DNA of 53,350 nucleotides from Smithella sp. PtaU1.Bin162 (GCA_002068015.1 MVRV01000043.1:1-53350), one strand, 5' to 3'. Positions 45,254 through 52,863 are shown, numbered from the stretch's first letter. Numbers and translations: made by a program. Notes: generated by a model not told the origin, from the sequence alone.

Positions 45254-45775
45254 ATGAATGTCTTGCGTGAAAAAACATGGTCCCCTTATGTCGCCGGTGT
45301 GCTGGCGGGTCTTCTGCTGGTACTCTCCGTTTTCCTTACAGGGAAGTACTTCGGCGCTTCGACAACCTTTGTCCGCGCAGCAGGTTTTGTCGAGCAGGCC
45401 GTTGCACCGGATAAAGTTGCCGGCATGGAGTACTTCATTAAGGAGAAGGTGAAAGTCGACTGGCAATTCATGTTTGTTGTCGGAGTGCTTTTCGGTGCTC
45501 TGGTCTCCTCATGGCTCTCCAGGGAGAAGCGAGCCGTGCCCGTACCCCGGATGTGGGAAGAGCGCTTCGGACCATACCGGAGCAGGCGCTGGATTGCCGC
45601 TTTTCTGGGAGGCATCGTTGTAATGTTCGGGGCGCGTCTTGCCGATGGGTGACCGAGCGGGCATGGACTGAGCGGTCTTGCTCAGGTAGCTCTCAGCGGG
45701 TATGTCTCCCTGATATGTTTCTTCCTGGGAGGCGTCATCATAGCCGGAATTCTGTATGGAGGAAAGAGGTCATGA
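45254..45775 (+). CDS. YeeE/YedE (PmpA-like) membrane protein, probable selenoprotein with in-frame UGA at codon 133
   Basis: The frame opens at ATG 45254 (AAGGAGG 9 nt upstream) and meets TGA at 45650-45652. Read as selenocysteine, translation continues 40 codons to a TGA at 45773-45775, giving 173 residues. Around the UGA the product reads GARLADG-U-PSGHGLSGLAQ, matching the family signature GxRxAxGCxSGHGxSG with U exactly at the conserved Cys. Four hydrophobic segments are seen, the last (SLICFFLGGVIIAGIL) encoded after the UGA. The end overlaps the next gene by ATGA. A SECIS-like hairpin follows the UGA. YeeE/YedE proteins move thiosulfate or related sulfur species, or take part in selenium metabolism. 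A conventional caller would stop at 45652. A nonsense mutation is the alternative but fits less well. Confidence 0.85.
45650..45685 (+). promoter_or_regulatory. Bacterial SECIS-like element with UGA codon
   Basis: UGA at 45650-45652, then 15 nt, then a perfect 6-bp stem CTGAGC / GCTCAG (45668-45673, 45680-45685) enclosing a GGTCTT loop. In E. coli fdhF the SelB-binding loop also contains GGUCU, 19-23 nt after the UGA; here it is 22-26 nt after. The hairpin lies wholly within coding sequence, as bacterial SECIS elements do. Confidence 0.75.
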
Positions 45776-46299
45776 ATGAACTCATCATTGGTGCCGTCAC
45801 GGGAATTATCTTTGGATTCTGTATGCAGAAAGCCCAGGTCATCCGGTATGACCGGCAGCTGGGTGCCCTGCGCTTCCAGGACATGACCATTGTTAAATTC
45901 ATGTTGACCACAATTCTGGTTGCTATGGTGGGCATCTATTTTTTGTTTGATCTGGGATTTGTTAAACTTTCCATAAAACCGTTGATTCTGGGAGGCAATG
46001 TTCTGGGAGGCCTGATCTTCGGAATCGGGTGGGGTATTGTGGGATATTGTCCTGCAACAGCGATGGGGGCACTTGGAGAAGGTCGTTACGACGCCGCCTT
46101 CGGTCTTGCGGGAATGATTCTGGGAGCCGGCATCTACGCTGAATTTTACCCGCTCCTGAAAGGAACGGTGCTGACGTGGGGAAACTTCGGCAAGGTTACC
46201 CTGCCTACTGCACTGGGAATCAACCACTGGCTTGTCATTGTCATCCTGGGCATTGCTTTTGTTCTTCTCTTCCGGTGGTTTGAGAAAAATGGTCTATAG
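45772..46299 (+). CDS. YeeE/YedE (PmpB-like) membrane protein
   Basis: Second half of a split YeeE pair, 175 residues, with about five hydrophobic segments. The conserved motif here uses cysteine: GWGIVGYCPATAMGALGEGR, C93. The start ATG at 45772 overlaps the preceding stop (ATGA) with GGAAAGAGG upstream; in-frame starts as far as 45511 lie inside the preceding gene and are rejected. It probably forms one transporter with the Sec-containing partner. Sulfur- or selenium-compound transport is inferred from the family. Confidence 0.92.
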   Translation: MNELIIGAVTGIIFGFCMQKAQVIRYDRQLGALRFQDMTIVKFMLTTILVAMVGIYFLFDLGFVKLSIKPLILGGNVLGGLIFGIGWGIVGYCPATAMGALGEGRYDAAFGLAGMILGAGIYAEFYPLLKGTVLTWGNFGKVTLPTALGINHWLVIVILGIAFVLLFRWFEKNGL

Positions 46300-46322
46300 A
46301 ATTGACATATAACAAACCTGTT

Positions 46323-46416
46323 GCCTCTGTCCCGGTGACCGTTAAACCAACAGCCGGGATAGAGGCCCCGGCTGAACTAATTTTCAAGTCACCGGAATAA
46401 TTTTACCGGGGTAAAA
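46323..46416 (+). promoter_or_regulatory. Alternative hairpins and a palindrome before the PNPOx-like gene
   Basis: GCCTCTGTCCCGG (46323-46335) can pair with CCGGGATAGAGGC (46354-46366; one G-U). The overlapping CAGCCGGG (46351-46358) can instead pair with CCCGGCTG (46367-46374), so the two structures are mutually exclusive. TTTTACC-GG-GGTAAAA (46401-46416) follows just before the AAGGAGG. It could be an attenuator-like leader and operator, or structure at the end of the YeeE transcript. Confidence 0.45.
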
Positions 46417-46429
46417 ATAAGGAGGAAAT

Positions 46430-46819
46430 ATGAAGTTGAGCGAATATTTCGATAACGCCGACGGGTTTGGAGTTCTTTCGACTGCCGATAAAAACGGAAA
46501 GGTTGATGCGGCAATATACGGCCGACCGCACTTTATGAATGAAGAAACGATTGCTTTCATTGCCGCCGACAAACTGACTCACGCCAATCTGCAAGTCAAC
46601 CCTCATGCCGTCTATATCTTCAAGGAAGCAGGGCATTACAAAGGCCGTAGGCTCTACATCACGAAGCTACGCGAGGAAAAAGACAGTCCGCTGATAGAGG
46701 AAATCAGCAGGAAAAAATATCCCGTAGCGGAAGGAGAATACAAAACCAAATCCCGGTTTTTGATTTATTTTAAATTGGACAAGGTCCTGCCGCTCATCGG
46801 AGACGGACAAATAAAATAA
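46430..46819 (+). CDS. Pyridoxamine 5'-phosphate oxidase-like flavin-binding protein
   Basis: A 129-residue split-barrel protein. The N-terminal LSEYFDNADGFGVLSTADKNGKVDAAIYGRP is the typical FMN-binding PNPOx-like strand pattern, followed by TIAFIAADKLTHANLQVNP. It lacks the substrate residues of true PdxH and is too short for it. Such proteins bind FMN or F420, or act in stress responses; the function is undetermined. AAGGAGG precedes the ATG. It is separate from the YeeE pair by 130 bp of structured sequence. Confidence 0.85.
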   Translation: MKLSEYFDNADGFGVLSTADKNGKVDAAIYGRPHFMNEETIAFIAADKLTHANLQVNPHAVYIFKEAGHYKGRRLYITKLREEKDSPLIEEISRKKYPVAEGEYKTKSRFLIYFKLDKVLPLIGDGQIK

Positions 46820-46893
46820 TTTTTTTATTGCCCGACAAAGTTTTATCGGAGTTACCTGATACCGGATTATTGAATCGGCACGACTGTGTCTGA

Positions 46894-47511
46894 TTATCTG
46901 ATTATTCCCTGAGATGATCGGCGGGAAATAATCTCTTCCCTTCTGAAACAATCAAGGGCGTGATCGTTGACCATACCTGTCGCCTGCATATGCGCATAAC
47001 AAATGGTCGAGCCCATAAATTTAAAGCCTCTCATCTTCAAGTCCTTACTCAATGCATCCGACTCTTTACTGGTTGCGGGATAATCCGACAATTTGCGGAG
47101 ATTATTGATTTTGGGTTTGCCGCCGACAAAATCCCAGATATATTTTGTAAAGCTGCCATAGGCTGCCTGAACTTCCAGAAACCGCTTGGCATTATTGATG
47201 AGTGATTCAATTTTCAGTCTGTTTCTGATGATCCCGGGATTTTGCAACAGTTTCTCCACTCTGGCCGGATCGAATTGCGCCACCTTTTGTGGATCAAAAC
47301 CGGCAAAGGAGATACGGTAATTTTCTCTCTTTTTTAAAACGGTGTACCAGCTCAAACCGGCCTGGACGGATTCCAGGCAGAGGAATTCAAAGATCAGCCT
47401 GTCATCATAAACCGGCACACCCCATTCTTTATCATGGTATTCAATATAATCGGGTTTGGTCAAATCAACCCAGGGGCAACGGCATATTTCGTTTTTATGT
47501 TTTGTTTTCAT
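46894..47511 (-). CDS. tag: DNA-3-methyladenine glycosylase I
   Basis: Base-excision enzyme removing 3-methyladenine. It is 205 residues. Characteristic Tag features: CRCPWVDLTKPDYIEYHDKE with the zinc Cys, EFLCLESVQAGLSWYTVLKK with the active-site Glu, and GSTICYAHMQATGMVNDH with zinc ligands near the C-terminus. GAAGGAAGAG lies upstream of the ATG. It stands alone. Confidence 0.95.
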   Translation of the reverse strand: MKTKHKNEICRCPWVDLTKPDYIEYHDKEWGVPVYDDRLIFEFLCLESVQAGLSWYTVLKKRENYRISFAGFDPQKVAQFDPARVEKLLQNPGIIRNRLKIESLINNAKRFLEVQAAYGSFTKYIWDFVGGKPKINNLRKLSDYPATSKESDALSKDLKMRGFKFMGSTICYAHMQATGMVNDHALDCFRREEIISRRSSQGIIR

Positions 47512-47572
47512 GAGAGAGCAATCTCTTCCTTCACCATATCTTTTACTATGAAAATTTCTCTTCCCAAAAAGT

Positions 47573-47617
47573 GTCCCTATTTACTCAAATACTTCGTTAA
47601 ATAGGTTAAATAGGGAC
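47573..47617. repeat. Inverted repeat, REP-like
   Basis: GTCCCTATTTA (47573-47583) and TAAATAGGGAC (47607-47617), 11-bp perfect arms with a 23-nt spacer, followed inward by a tandem TTAAATAGG. Arms of this type are seen in REP elements linked to RAYT transposases. No transposase is present here. Confidence 0.5.
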
Positions 47618-47721
47618 AACGGCACCATATTATTTAAAGGTTCAGTTTGAATTCCAATTTTATTTTTAAATCTTTTTGTATTTTCTTTATTTTTTAATGC
47701 TGCGAGTTTGAGATGCGTCAT
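47581..47721 (-). pseudogene. Truncated 5' fragment related to the DUF2490 gene
   Basis: A 46-codon ORF beginning MTHLKLAALKNKENTKRF, aligning with the start of the DUF2490 protein (MTHLRRAASKNIENTNRF) until about codon 40, where it runs into the inverted repeat and stops. It retains a GGAGGGG ribosome site. It is best read as a remnant of a duplicated gene start. Expression of a peptide cannot be excluded. Confidence 0.65.
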
Positions 47722-47825
47722 GAATCACCCCTCCATGTTTTTTCTTCGATGATACTTTGACTGACAAATTGCAATGTGCTTTGCTTTTGAAATTTAAATT
47801 TCGCGGATAATACTTTTTTTTGAAA
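47597..47825. repeat. ~220-bp direct repeat, left copy
   Basis: Aligns with 52449-52669 in the same orientation. It spans the first ~40 codons and the leader of the DUF2490-type gene. The leader next to the start codon differs at about 4 of 72 positions, the coding part at about 15 of 93, by hand alignment. The right end coincides with the stop of the HD-GYP gene. Confidence 0.85.
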
Positions 47826-49718
47826 CTACATGTTCGCCATTTTGAGTTGGTATCCTTTTTCCCGAAATAATCTAAGACAGGCATCTGCAACCGCACTGTC
47901 GTAAAGAATGTTTTTATTTTTTTCGATCTCTTGCAACGCTGTACCAATACCTAAAGCGGGACGATAAGGGCGATGAGAAGCCATCGATTCCACCACATCG
48001 GCTACGGCCATAATGCGGGCTTCCATAAGAATGTCGTCTCCTTTCATATTTCGCGGATAGCCCAAACCATCTATACGCTCATGATGCTGATAAACTATTT
48101 CGGCCAAAGGCCAAGGTGATTCCACTCCTTTCAAAATTTCATATCCTTTATTAGCGTGTTCTTTAACCAAAGAGAATTCTATATCCGTCAATTTGGTTGG
48201 TTTGACTAATATCTCCGCAGGAATTGCCAGTTTACCTATGTCATGGATAGAAGCGGCCATGTAGATGCCTTCGATTCTGTCCGGAGATAATCCCATCTCC
48301 ACGGCGATAGCACGGGCCATATCAGCAACCCTAAGCTGGTGACCGGCCGTATATGGATCTCTTGACTCCACAGCAGAAACCATGACCTGTATCGTGGTAT
48401 TCAATGCCTTCTTCAGATTCTCCAGGGTTTCCTCCAGAGCCTTTTCGGCAAGCTTGCGTTTAGTGATATCAATTGCAATTCCCTGGTAATGGCTTACCGA
48501 TCCGTCGGATTTACGCCTCACCCATGTCCTGTCGTCAATCCAACGTATTTCTCCTGATTTTGTAATAATCCGGTATTCCTGCGTAAATTCAGTTTTGCCT
48601 TCCTTAACATACTGTTCCACTTCAGCACTTACCCTGGAAAGATCATCGGAATAAACTATTGATGTATATTGAACCCTGCCGCTTGTGAAGTCATCAGGAG
48701 CATAACCGTAGAGGGAAATGTTATCAGAAACGTATTCCACAGGCCATCCTTCCACGGCTTTCCATAACCAGACGGCAGCAGGGCTGTGATTGATAATAAA
48801 TTCCAGTTCCTGCCTTTTGATAAATGCGGCTTTCAATTCCTCTTCTTTATGCATACGTTCAGTGATGTCACGTGCTACGGAAATCATGCCGACGTTTTTG
48901 CCTTCACGCATGACGGGAGATCTAATGACTTCACAATACTTTATGCTTCCATCCTTGGCGATCAAATCATAAACCGTCGCCGGAATGGTTTCACCTCTCT
49001 CGATCATATGGATATCGGACAGTGTCTGTGCAAGAGACTGCCTGGTGTGAATAGACCCTAATGCAGAGAGAGGACGACCGACGAAATCTTCCGGATTGTA
49101 TCCCAATATTTTTTTAACACTGGGAGATACGGTTAGAATGTTAAGATTCGCATCGGTTGTATAAATAATATCCGTTACATTCTCGAAACTCAGCCGATAC
49201 TTTTCCTCCGATACCCTTAATTCTTTATTGGCAAGCTCCAAATCAGACATTTTCTTCTCCAGTTTCCGGAAAAGAATTTCATTGTATTGTCTGAAATACT
49301 CCATTTCCTCGCCAAGAGGATTGGTTGTTGTTTGCATGCTTGTATGCTTTTTTGCCAGCACCTCCTTCAGCATCTCCAGTAATATATTCGGTTCCTGAGG
49401 CTTGACAATGAACCGATCCGCTCCGAGACTTGAAGCAAATTCCTCATTTTTCAATCCGGTATATTCAGCGGTATAAAATACCAGTGGTATGTGTTTAAAT
49501 GCTTCATCAGACTTCCATTGCCGGCATAAGGTGTAACCGTCCATTACCGGCATCAGAATGTCCGTAACAATCATATCCGGCGGATTAAGGCGAGCCTTAG
49601 CCAGTGCCTCTTCACCATTTTCCGCGGAAATCACATCATACTCCTGGCTCTTCAGAAGGATTTCCAGCATATATCGGTTGTTATCGTTGTCATCAACAAT
49701 CAATATTTTCTCTTTCAT
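47826..49718 (-). CDS. Response regulator with PAS domains and HD-GYP phosphodiesterase output
   Basis: It is 630 residues: receiver (about 1-125, D53 in VTDILMPVMDG), coiled linker, two PAS/PAC domains (about 165-290 and 310-425), and an HD-GYP domain (about 440-620) with HQLRVADMA, H492-D493 in HDIGKLAIP, HHERIDGLGYP and the GYP triad. HD-GYP domains hydrolyse cyclic di-GMP. It is third gene of a module with the kinase at 50082-51806 and the single-domain regulator. Its receiver is paralogous to that of the REC-kinase at 35485-36747. GAGAGG precedes the ATG. Confidence 0.93.
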   Translation of the reverse strand: MKEKILIVDDNDNNRYMLEILLKSQEYDVISAENGEEALAKARLNPPDMIVTDILMPVMDGYTLCRQWKSDEAFKHIPLVFYTAEYTGLKNEEFASSLGADRFIVKPQEPNILLEMLKEVLAKKHTSMQTTTNPLGEEMEYFRQYNEILFRKLEKKMSDLELANKELRVSEEKYRLSFENVTDIIYTTDANLNILTVSPSVKKILGYNPEDFVGRPLSALGSIHTRQSLAQTLSDIHMIERGETIPATVYDLIAKDGSIKYCEVIRSPVMREGKNVGMISVARDITERMHKEEELKAAFIKRQELEFIINHSPAAVWLWKAVEGWPVEYVSDNISLYGYAPDDFTSGRVQYTSIVYSDDLSRVSAEVEQYVKEGKTEFTQEYRIITKSGEIRWIDDRTWVRRKSDGSVSHYQGIAIDITKRKLAEKALEETLENLKKALNTTIQVMVSAVESRDPYTAGHQLRVADMARAIAVEMGLSPDRIEGIYMAASIHDIGKLAIPAEILVKPTKLTDIEFSLVKEHANKGYEILKGVESPWPLAEIVYQHHERIDGLGYPRNMKGDDILMEARIMAVADVVESMASHRPYRPALGIGTALQEIEKNKNILYDSAVADACLRLFREKGYQLKMANM

Positions 49719-49732
49719 TGTTTTTTCCTCTC

Positions 49733-50107
49733 TTAATCTTTTCTCCTGAAATGCTGCTCCACTTCATTCATAAATGTATCCGGATCGATGGGTTTTTCTA
49801 TATAACCATTACATCCGGCTGCCATCGCCTTTCCCCGGTCACCGACCATTGCATAAGACGTCACGGCGATGATGGGCGTGTCAACCAAATCCGGAATCTG
49901 CCTTAGATTGCGGGCAACAGCATAGCCATCCATTACCGGCAATTGAATATCCAGAAGAATCAAATCGGGTTTGATGGCGATTGCCTTGTCAATTCCCGCT
50001 TTGCCGTCCGATGCCGCAAAGACTTCATGGTTGTTCTCTTCCAAAATATACCTGACAAGATAAAGATTCTGTTCATTATCTTCAATCACGAGTATCTTTT
50101 TCTTCAT
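49733..50107 (-). CDS. Single-domain response regulator (CheY-like)
   Basis: A 124-residue receiver starting at the ATG at 50107 (MKKKILVIEDNEQNLYLV) with GGGGGG upstream; an earlier ATG at 50158 lies inside the kinase gene. It has phosphoacceptor D53 in LLDIQLPVMDG, VTSYAM and EKPIDP. It overlaps the 3' end of the kinase gene by 26 bp and lies 14 bp before the HD-GYP gene. It is paralogous to 35090-35458. Confidence 0.93.
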   Translation of the reverse strand: MKKKILVIEDNEQNLYLVRYILEENNHEVFAASDGKAGIDKAIAIKPDLILLDIQLPVMDGYAVARNLRQIPDLVDTPIIAVTSYAMVGDRGKAMAAGCNGYIEKPIDPDTFMNEVEQHFRRKD

Positions 50108-51806
50108 GTTCGTTCCCCCCTGTAGGCAATGAAAAACTGAAGGTGCTGCCCTCTCCACATATGCTTTTTACCTGGATTTGGCCTCCCATAAGCTCCACAA
50201 GCCTTTTACTTATGGATAGGCCTAAACCGGTACCTTCATATTTTCTTGTCATTCCTGAATCAATCTGTCGGAAGTCATGAAAAAGAGCTTCCATATCTTC
50301 ACTCCTGATGCCAATACCAGTATCAATAACTTTTATTGTAACCTTATCTTCTTGCAGTTCACAATTTATTTTAACCGAACCTTTTTCCGTAAATTTCACT
50401 GCATTGCTGATTAAATTCAACAGGATTTGCTCAACACGCCGCTGGTCAGCCGTTATTGTTTTAACATCAGGAGAAATTGTACAGGTGAGTTCAAGCCCTT
50501 TTTTGTCAACAAGAGGACGTATGCTTTCCACTACTTTAGTTACTGCCGGAGGAAGATCAAAAGATTCATAATTAATTTTCATCTGTCCTGCTTCAATTTT
50601 TGATATATCAAGGACATCATTTATAAGCGAAAGCAGATGGCGTGCACTTTCACGCACGATATTCAATTGTTTTTTCTGCTCCTCATTTAACTTTCCGACA
50701 ATTCCCTGTAAAATAATACCGGTAAAACCAATTATCGAATTAAGAGGAGTTCTCAGTTCATGCGACATAGCTGCTAGAAATGCCGATTTCAAGCGGTCAG
50801 CTGATTCCGCTTTCGTTTTAGCTATTTCCAGCTGAGCTGTGCGCTCGATGATACGTTGTTCCATTTCCCGATTGATTTGCCGAAGTGCAAGAGTACGCAC
50901 ATTTACCTGATGCTTTAAAACAATGCTGCCTCCAATGCTCATAAGCAGAACGATGCTCAGAGCAATTCCAGAAATCTGCAGCCATAAAGGCAACTGAAAT
51001 CGTACTTCTTCCGACGTCCAATGTTTCAGAGATGCGTAATATACGGATTGAGAATCAGTTTTCATAACAGCAATATGGCTGTCGATAGAATTCAGCAGCT
51101 GATTGGGTGCTTTCTTTGGTGCCGCAAAAAACAGATCGGATGGCTCGAAAACAATCCCTGTGTCTTCTAATCCAAATGTCTTCGCATGCATTATTCCGTA
51201 AAAGCGGTTGGTTATGGCTGCATGGGCTTCATTCCCGGCAACTTTTTCAAACATTGCTTTATAGTCAGGCACGGAAATAAGCGTTACCTCCAAGCCGAAG
51301 CCTTTACTTAGTTTAGTAAAAGCCTGCTGTTGGACGGAACGTTCCAAAACCAGTATTTTCTTTTTGCTCAGATCCAACAAAGAACGAATATTGCTTCCCT
51401 TAGGGGCGTACACCTGGTACCAGGATGACAGAATCGGTACTTTGTGGAAAGAATATATTTTCTCCCGATCCACAGTGTATGCCACATCAGGCATCAAATC
51501 TATTTCTCCTTTAGCCAGGCGATCCAGTCCCTCTACCCATGTCCCGGACACATATTGCAGATCCCAGTTTTCTTTCTCAGCAATATACTCAATTACATCA
51601 ATAAAAATGCCGGATGGGTCACCGGACTCATCAGTAAAAACCTTGGGTGCATTTTCATAAACCCCGACCTTTACAATCCTTTTTTCGGCATAAACAAGGG
51701 ACGTGCTGAGCAATAAGGCAAGTATCAGAACAAAAACTTGTTTCGATAATTTTAAAAGAATGGTGATAGCAGATGGTTGTCTGAAGTTTTTTTCATGAAT
51801 TGCCAT
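50082..51806 (-). CDS. Membrane sensor histidine kinase with periplasmic SBP_bac_3 domain
   Basis: 574 residues from the ATG at 51806 (MAIHEKNFRQ), chosen because AGGAAG lies upstream; the longer start would overlap the DUF2490 gene. A signal/anchor helix (about 17-40) is followed by a periplasmic amino-acid-binding-type domain (about 45-265, KVGVYENAPKVFTDESGDPSG), a second helix (about 278-300), a coiled coil, HisKA with H349 in MSHELRTPLN, and HATPase_c (NLISNAVKF, DTGIGI, GTGLGLS). There is no PAS domain. The kinase core is closely paralogous to 32682-35093. Confidence 0.93.
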   Translation of the reverse strand: MAIHEKNFRQPSAITILLKLSKQVFVLILALLLSTSLVYAEKRIVKVGVYENAPKVFTDESGDPSGIFIDVIEYIAEKENWDLQYVSGTWVEGLDRLAKGEIDLMPDVAYTVDREKIYSFHKVPILSSWYQVYAPKGSNIRSLLDLSKKKILVLERSVQQQAFTKLSKGFGLEVTLISVPDYKAMFEKVAGNEAHAAITNRFYGIMHAKTFGLEDTGIVFEPSDLFFAAPKKAPNQLLNSIDSHIAVMKTDSQSVYYASLKHWTSEEVRFQLPLWLQISGIALSIVLLMSIGGSIVLKHQVNVRTLALRQINREMEQRIIERTAQLEIAKTKAESADRLKSAFLAAMSHELRTPLNSIIGFTGIILQGIVGKLNEEQKKQLNIVRESARHLLSLINDVLDISKIEAGQMKINYESFDLPPAVTKVVESIRPLVDKKGLELTCTISPDVKTITADQRRVEQILLNLISNAVKFTEKGSVKINCELQEDKVTIKVIDTGIGIRSEDMEALFHDFRQIDSGMTRKYEGTGLGLSISKRLVELMGGQIQVKSICGEGSTFSFSLPTGGNEHEEKDTRD

Positions 51807-51817
51807 ATTATTTCTTC

Positions 51818-52564
51818 CTAATATTTTATTGTAAGCTGCACACCTATTAGTTGTCTGGTCCATTTCCACTGATAATTGCTGTTGGATAAATCAATTCGGT
51901 AATATGGTCCCACAGAGAAATGATTGCCCAGATCCTTGACAACACCTATTTTTATTCTATTGAGCATAACAGCCTTGTCATGATTTTCGTAGAATAATTC
52001 CCATCCGATATAAGGTTGAAGAAAAATATCAGGACGGGATATTTCCAGAGTATTTTTTATCCTGGAATCATGCCAGTCTGGTGTTATTCTATATTCATAG
52101 CGAATTTGATTTGATACCTTGAATTTAAGAAGAGTAGTCGACAGGTTCACATTTATACTCGGTTTTTGCTCCAGAAGCCAGTGACGACCGTCATCCTTCG
52201 AATATCCCTGCTGATAGTATACCAGAAATGCCAGCCAAGATGATCTTTGATATAATAATCCGACACCAGCTTCCGCATAGTCGTAATTCGATATATTTTC
52301 GTCCGCCTGCATAAATACATAAGTTACCGCCCGAAATCTTTCATTGAAAGTATAAGAAAAATTCAAATCCGTACGTAGCGAGGTGTCATGATCAGCATAT
52401 AGGCAAGGAGTAGTGAAAAATGTGAATAGTACCAAAGAAATAATTTTATTAAATAGGTTCAACAGCACTCTATTATTTAAAGGTACGGGGTGAATTCTAA
52501 TTCCATTTTTAAATCTGTTTGTATTTTCTATATTTTTTGATGCTGCACGTCTGAGATGCGTCAT
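51818..52564 (-). CDS. DUF2490-like outer-membrane beta-barrel protein
   Basis: 248 residues from the ATG at 52564, which has GGAGGGGGG 4 nt upstream. An unusually long polar N-terminus (about 1-40) precedes a hydrophobic signal segment (about 41-53, ending CLYA), then alternating aromatic/hydrophilic beta strands with RYEYRITPDW and YFRI-like patterns and a C-terminal Tyr, typical of DUF2490 barrels. A later start closer to the signal segment is possible but lacks a ribosome site. It lies 11 bp before the SBP-type kinase, so it is probably co-transcribed. The function is unknown. Confidence 0.8.
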   Translation of the reverse strand: MTHLRRAASKNIENTNRFKNGIRIHPVPLNNRVLLNLFNKIISLVLFTFFTTPCLYADHDTSLRTDLNFSYTFNERFRAVTYVFMQADENISNYDYAEAGVGLLYQRSSWLAFLVYYQQGYSKDDGRHWLLEQKPSINVNLSTTLLKFKVSNQIRYEYRITPDWHDSRIKNTLEISRPDIFLQPYIGWELFYENHDKAVMLNRIKIGVVKDLGNHFSVGPYYRIDLSNSNYQWKWTRQLIGVQLTIKY

Positions 52565-52669
52565 GGATCCCCCCTCCATGTTTTTTCTTCGAGGATACTT
52601 TAACTGACAAATTGCAATGTGCTTTGCTTTTGAATTATAAGTTTCACAAATGATACTACTTTTCGAAAA
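52449..52669. repeat. ~220-bp direct repeat, right copy
   Basis: Same-orientation partner of 47597-47825, covering the leader and the first ~38 codons of the DUF2490 gene. Together the copies bracket a 4.6-kb block holding the DUF2490 gene, kinase, regulator and HD-GYP gene. Confidence 0.85.
52562..52580 (-). promoter_or_regulatory. Hairpin presenting the Shine-Dalgarno and enclosing the start codon
   Basis: On the minus strand CATGGA-GGGGGGA-TCCATG: a 6-bp stem with the ribosome-binding purines in stem and loop and the ATG in the 3' arm. The left repeat copy (47719-47737) keeps the hairpin, with one G-C changed to G-U. It may modulate translation initiation. Confidence 0.5.
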
Positions 52670-52863
52670 TGATTCAAGGGAGAATAAGGAGTTATCGTTG
52701 AAACAGGTGGATTGTTTCTTGTGTATTTATGGAGAAGGCATAAACTTAACCGGCAGCCCGGTGTGGTAATGCAACATGAATTACAGAATAATATGACTCA
52801 TGCAATGCAAAAGACAGTAGGGCATCGAAGAATCAGGGACAGGGACTTTGTGGTCTCCCCGGT

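Noticed and set aside
45254..45652. Short 132-residue YeeE ORF ending at TGA 45652 as the complete gene
   Set aside because: It would lose the signature SGHG and the last helix, both encoded in frame immediately after the TGA; the SECIS-like hairpin and ATGA coupling favour readthrough.
45511..45771. Upstream extension of the second YeeE gene to 45511
   Set aside because: The extension is low-complexity charged sequence overlapping the first YeeE gene; the ATG at 45772 has a ribosome site and matches the family start.
45682..46227. 181-codon minus-strand ORF opposite the YeeE pair
   Set aside because: Antisense to two recognisable membrane proteins; its composition resembles a shadow frame.
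52565..52670. c-di-GMP (GEMM) riboswitch in the DUF2490 leader, considered because of the HD-GYP gene
   Set aside because: No GEMM core motifs were found in either repeat copy.
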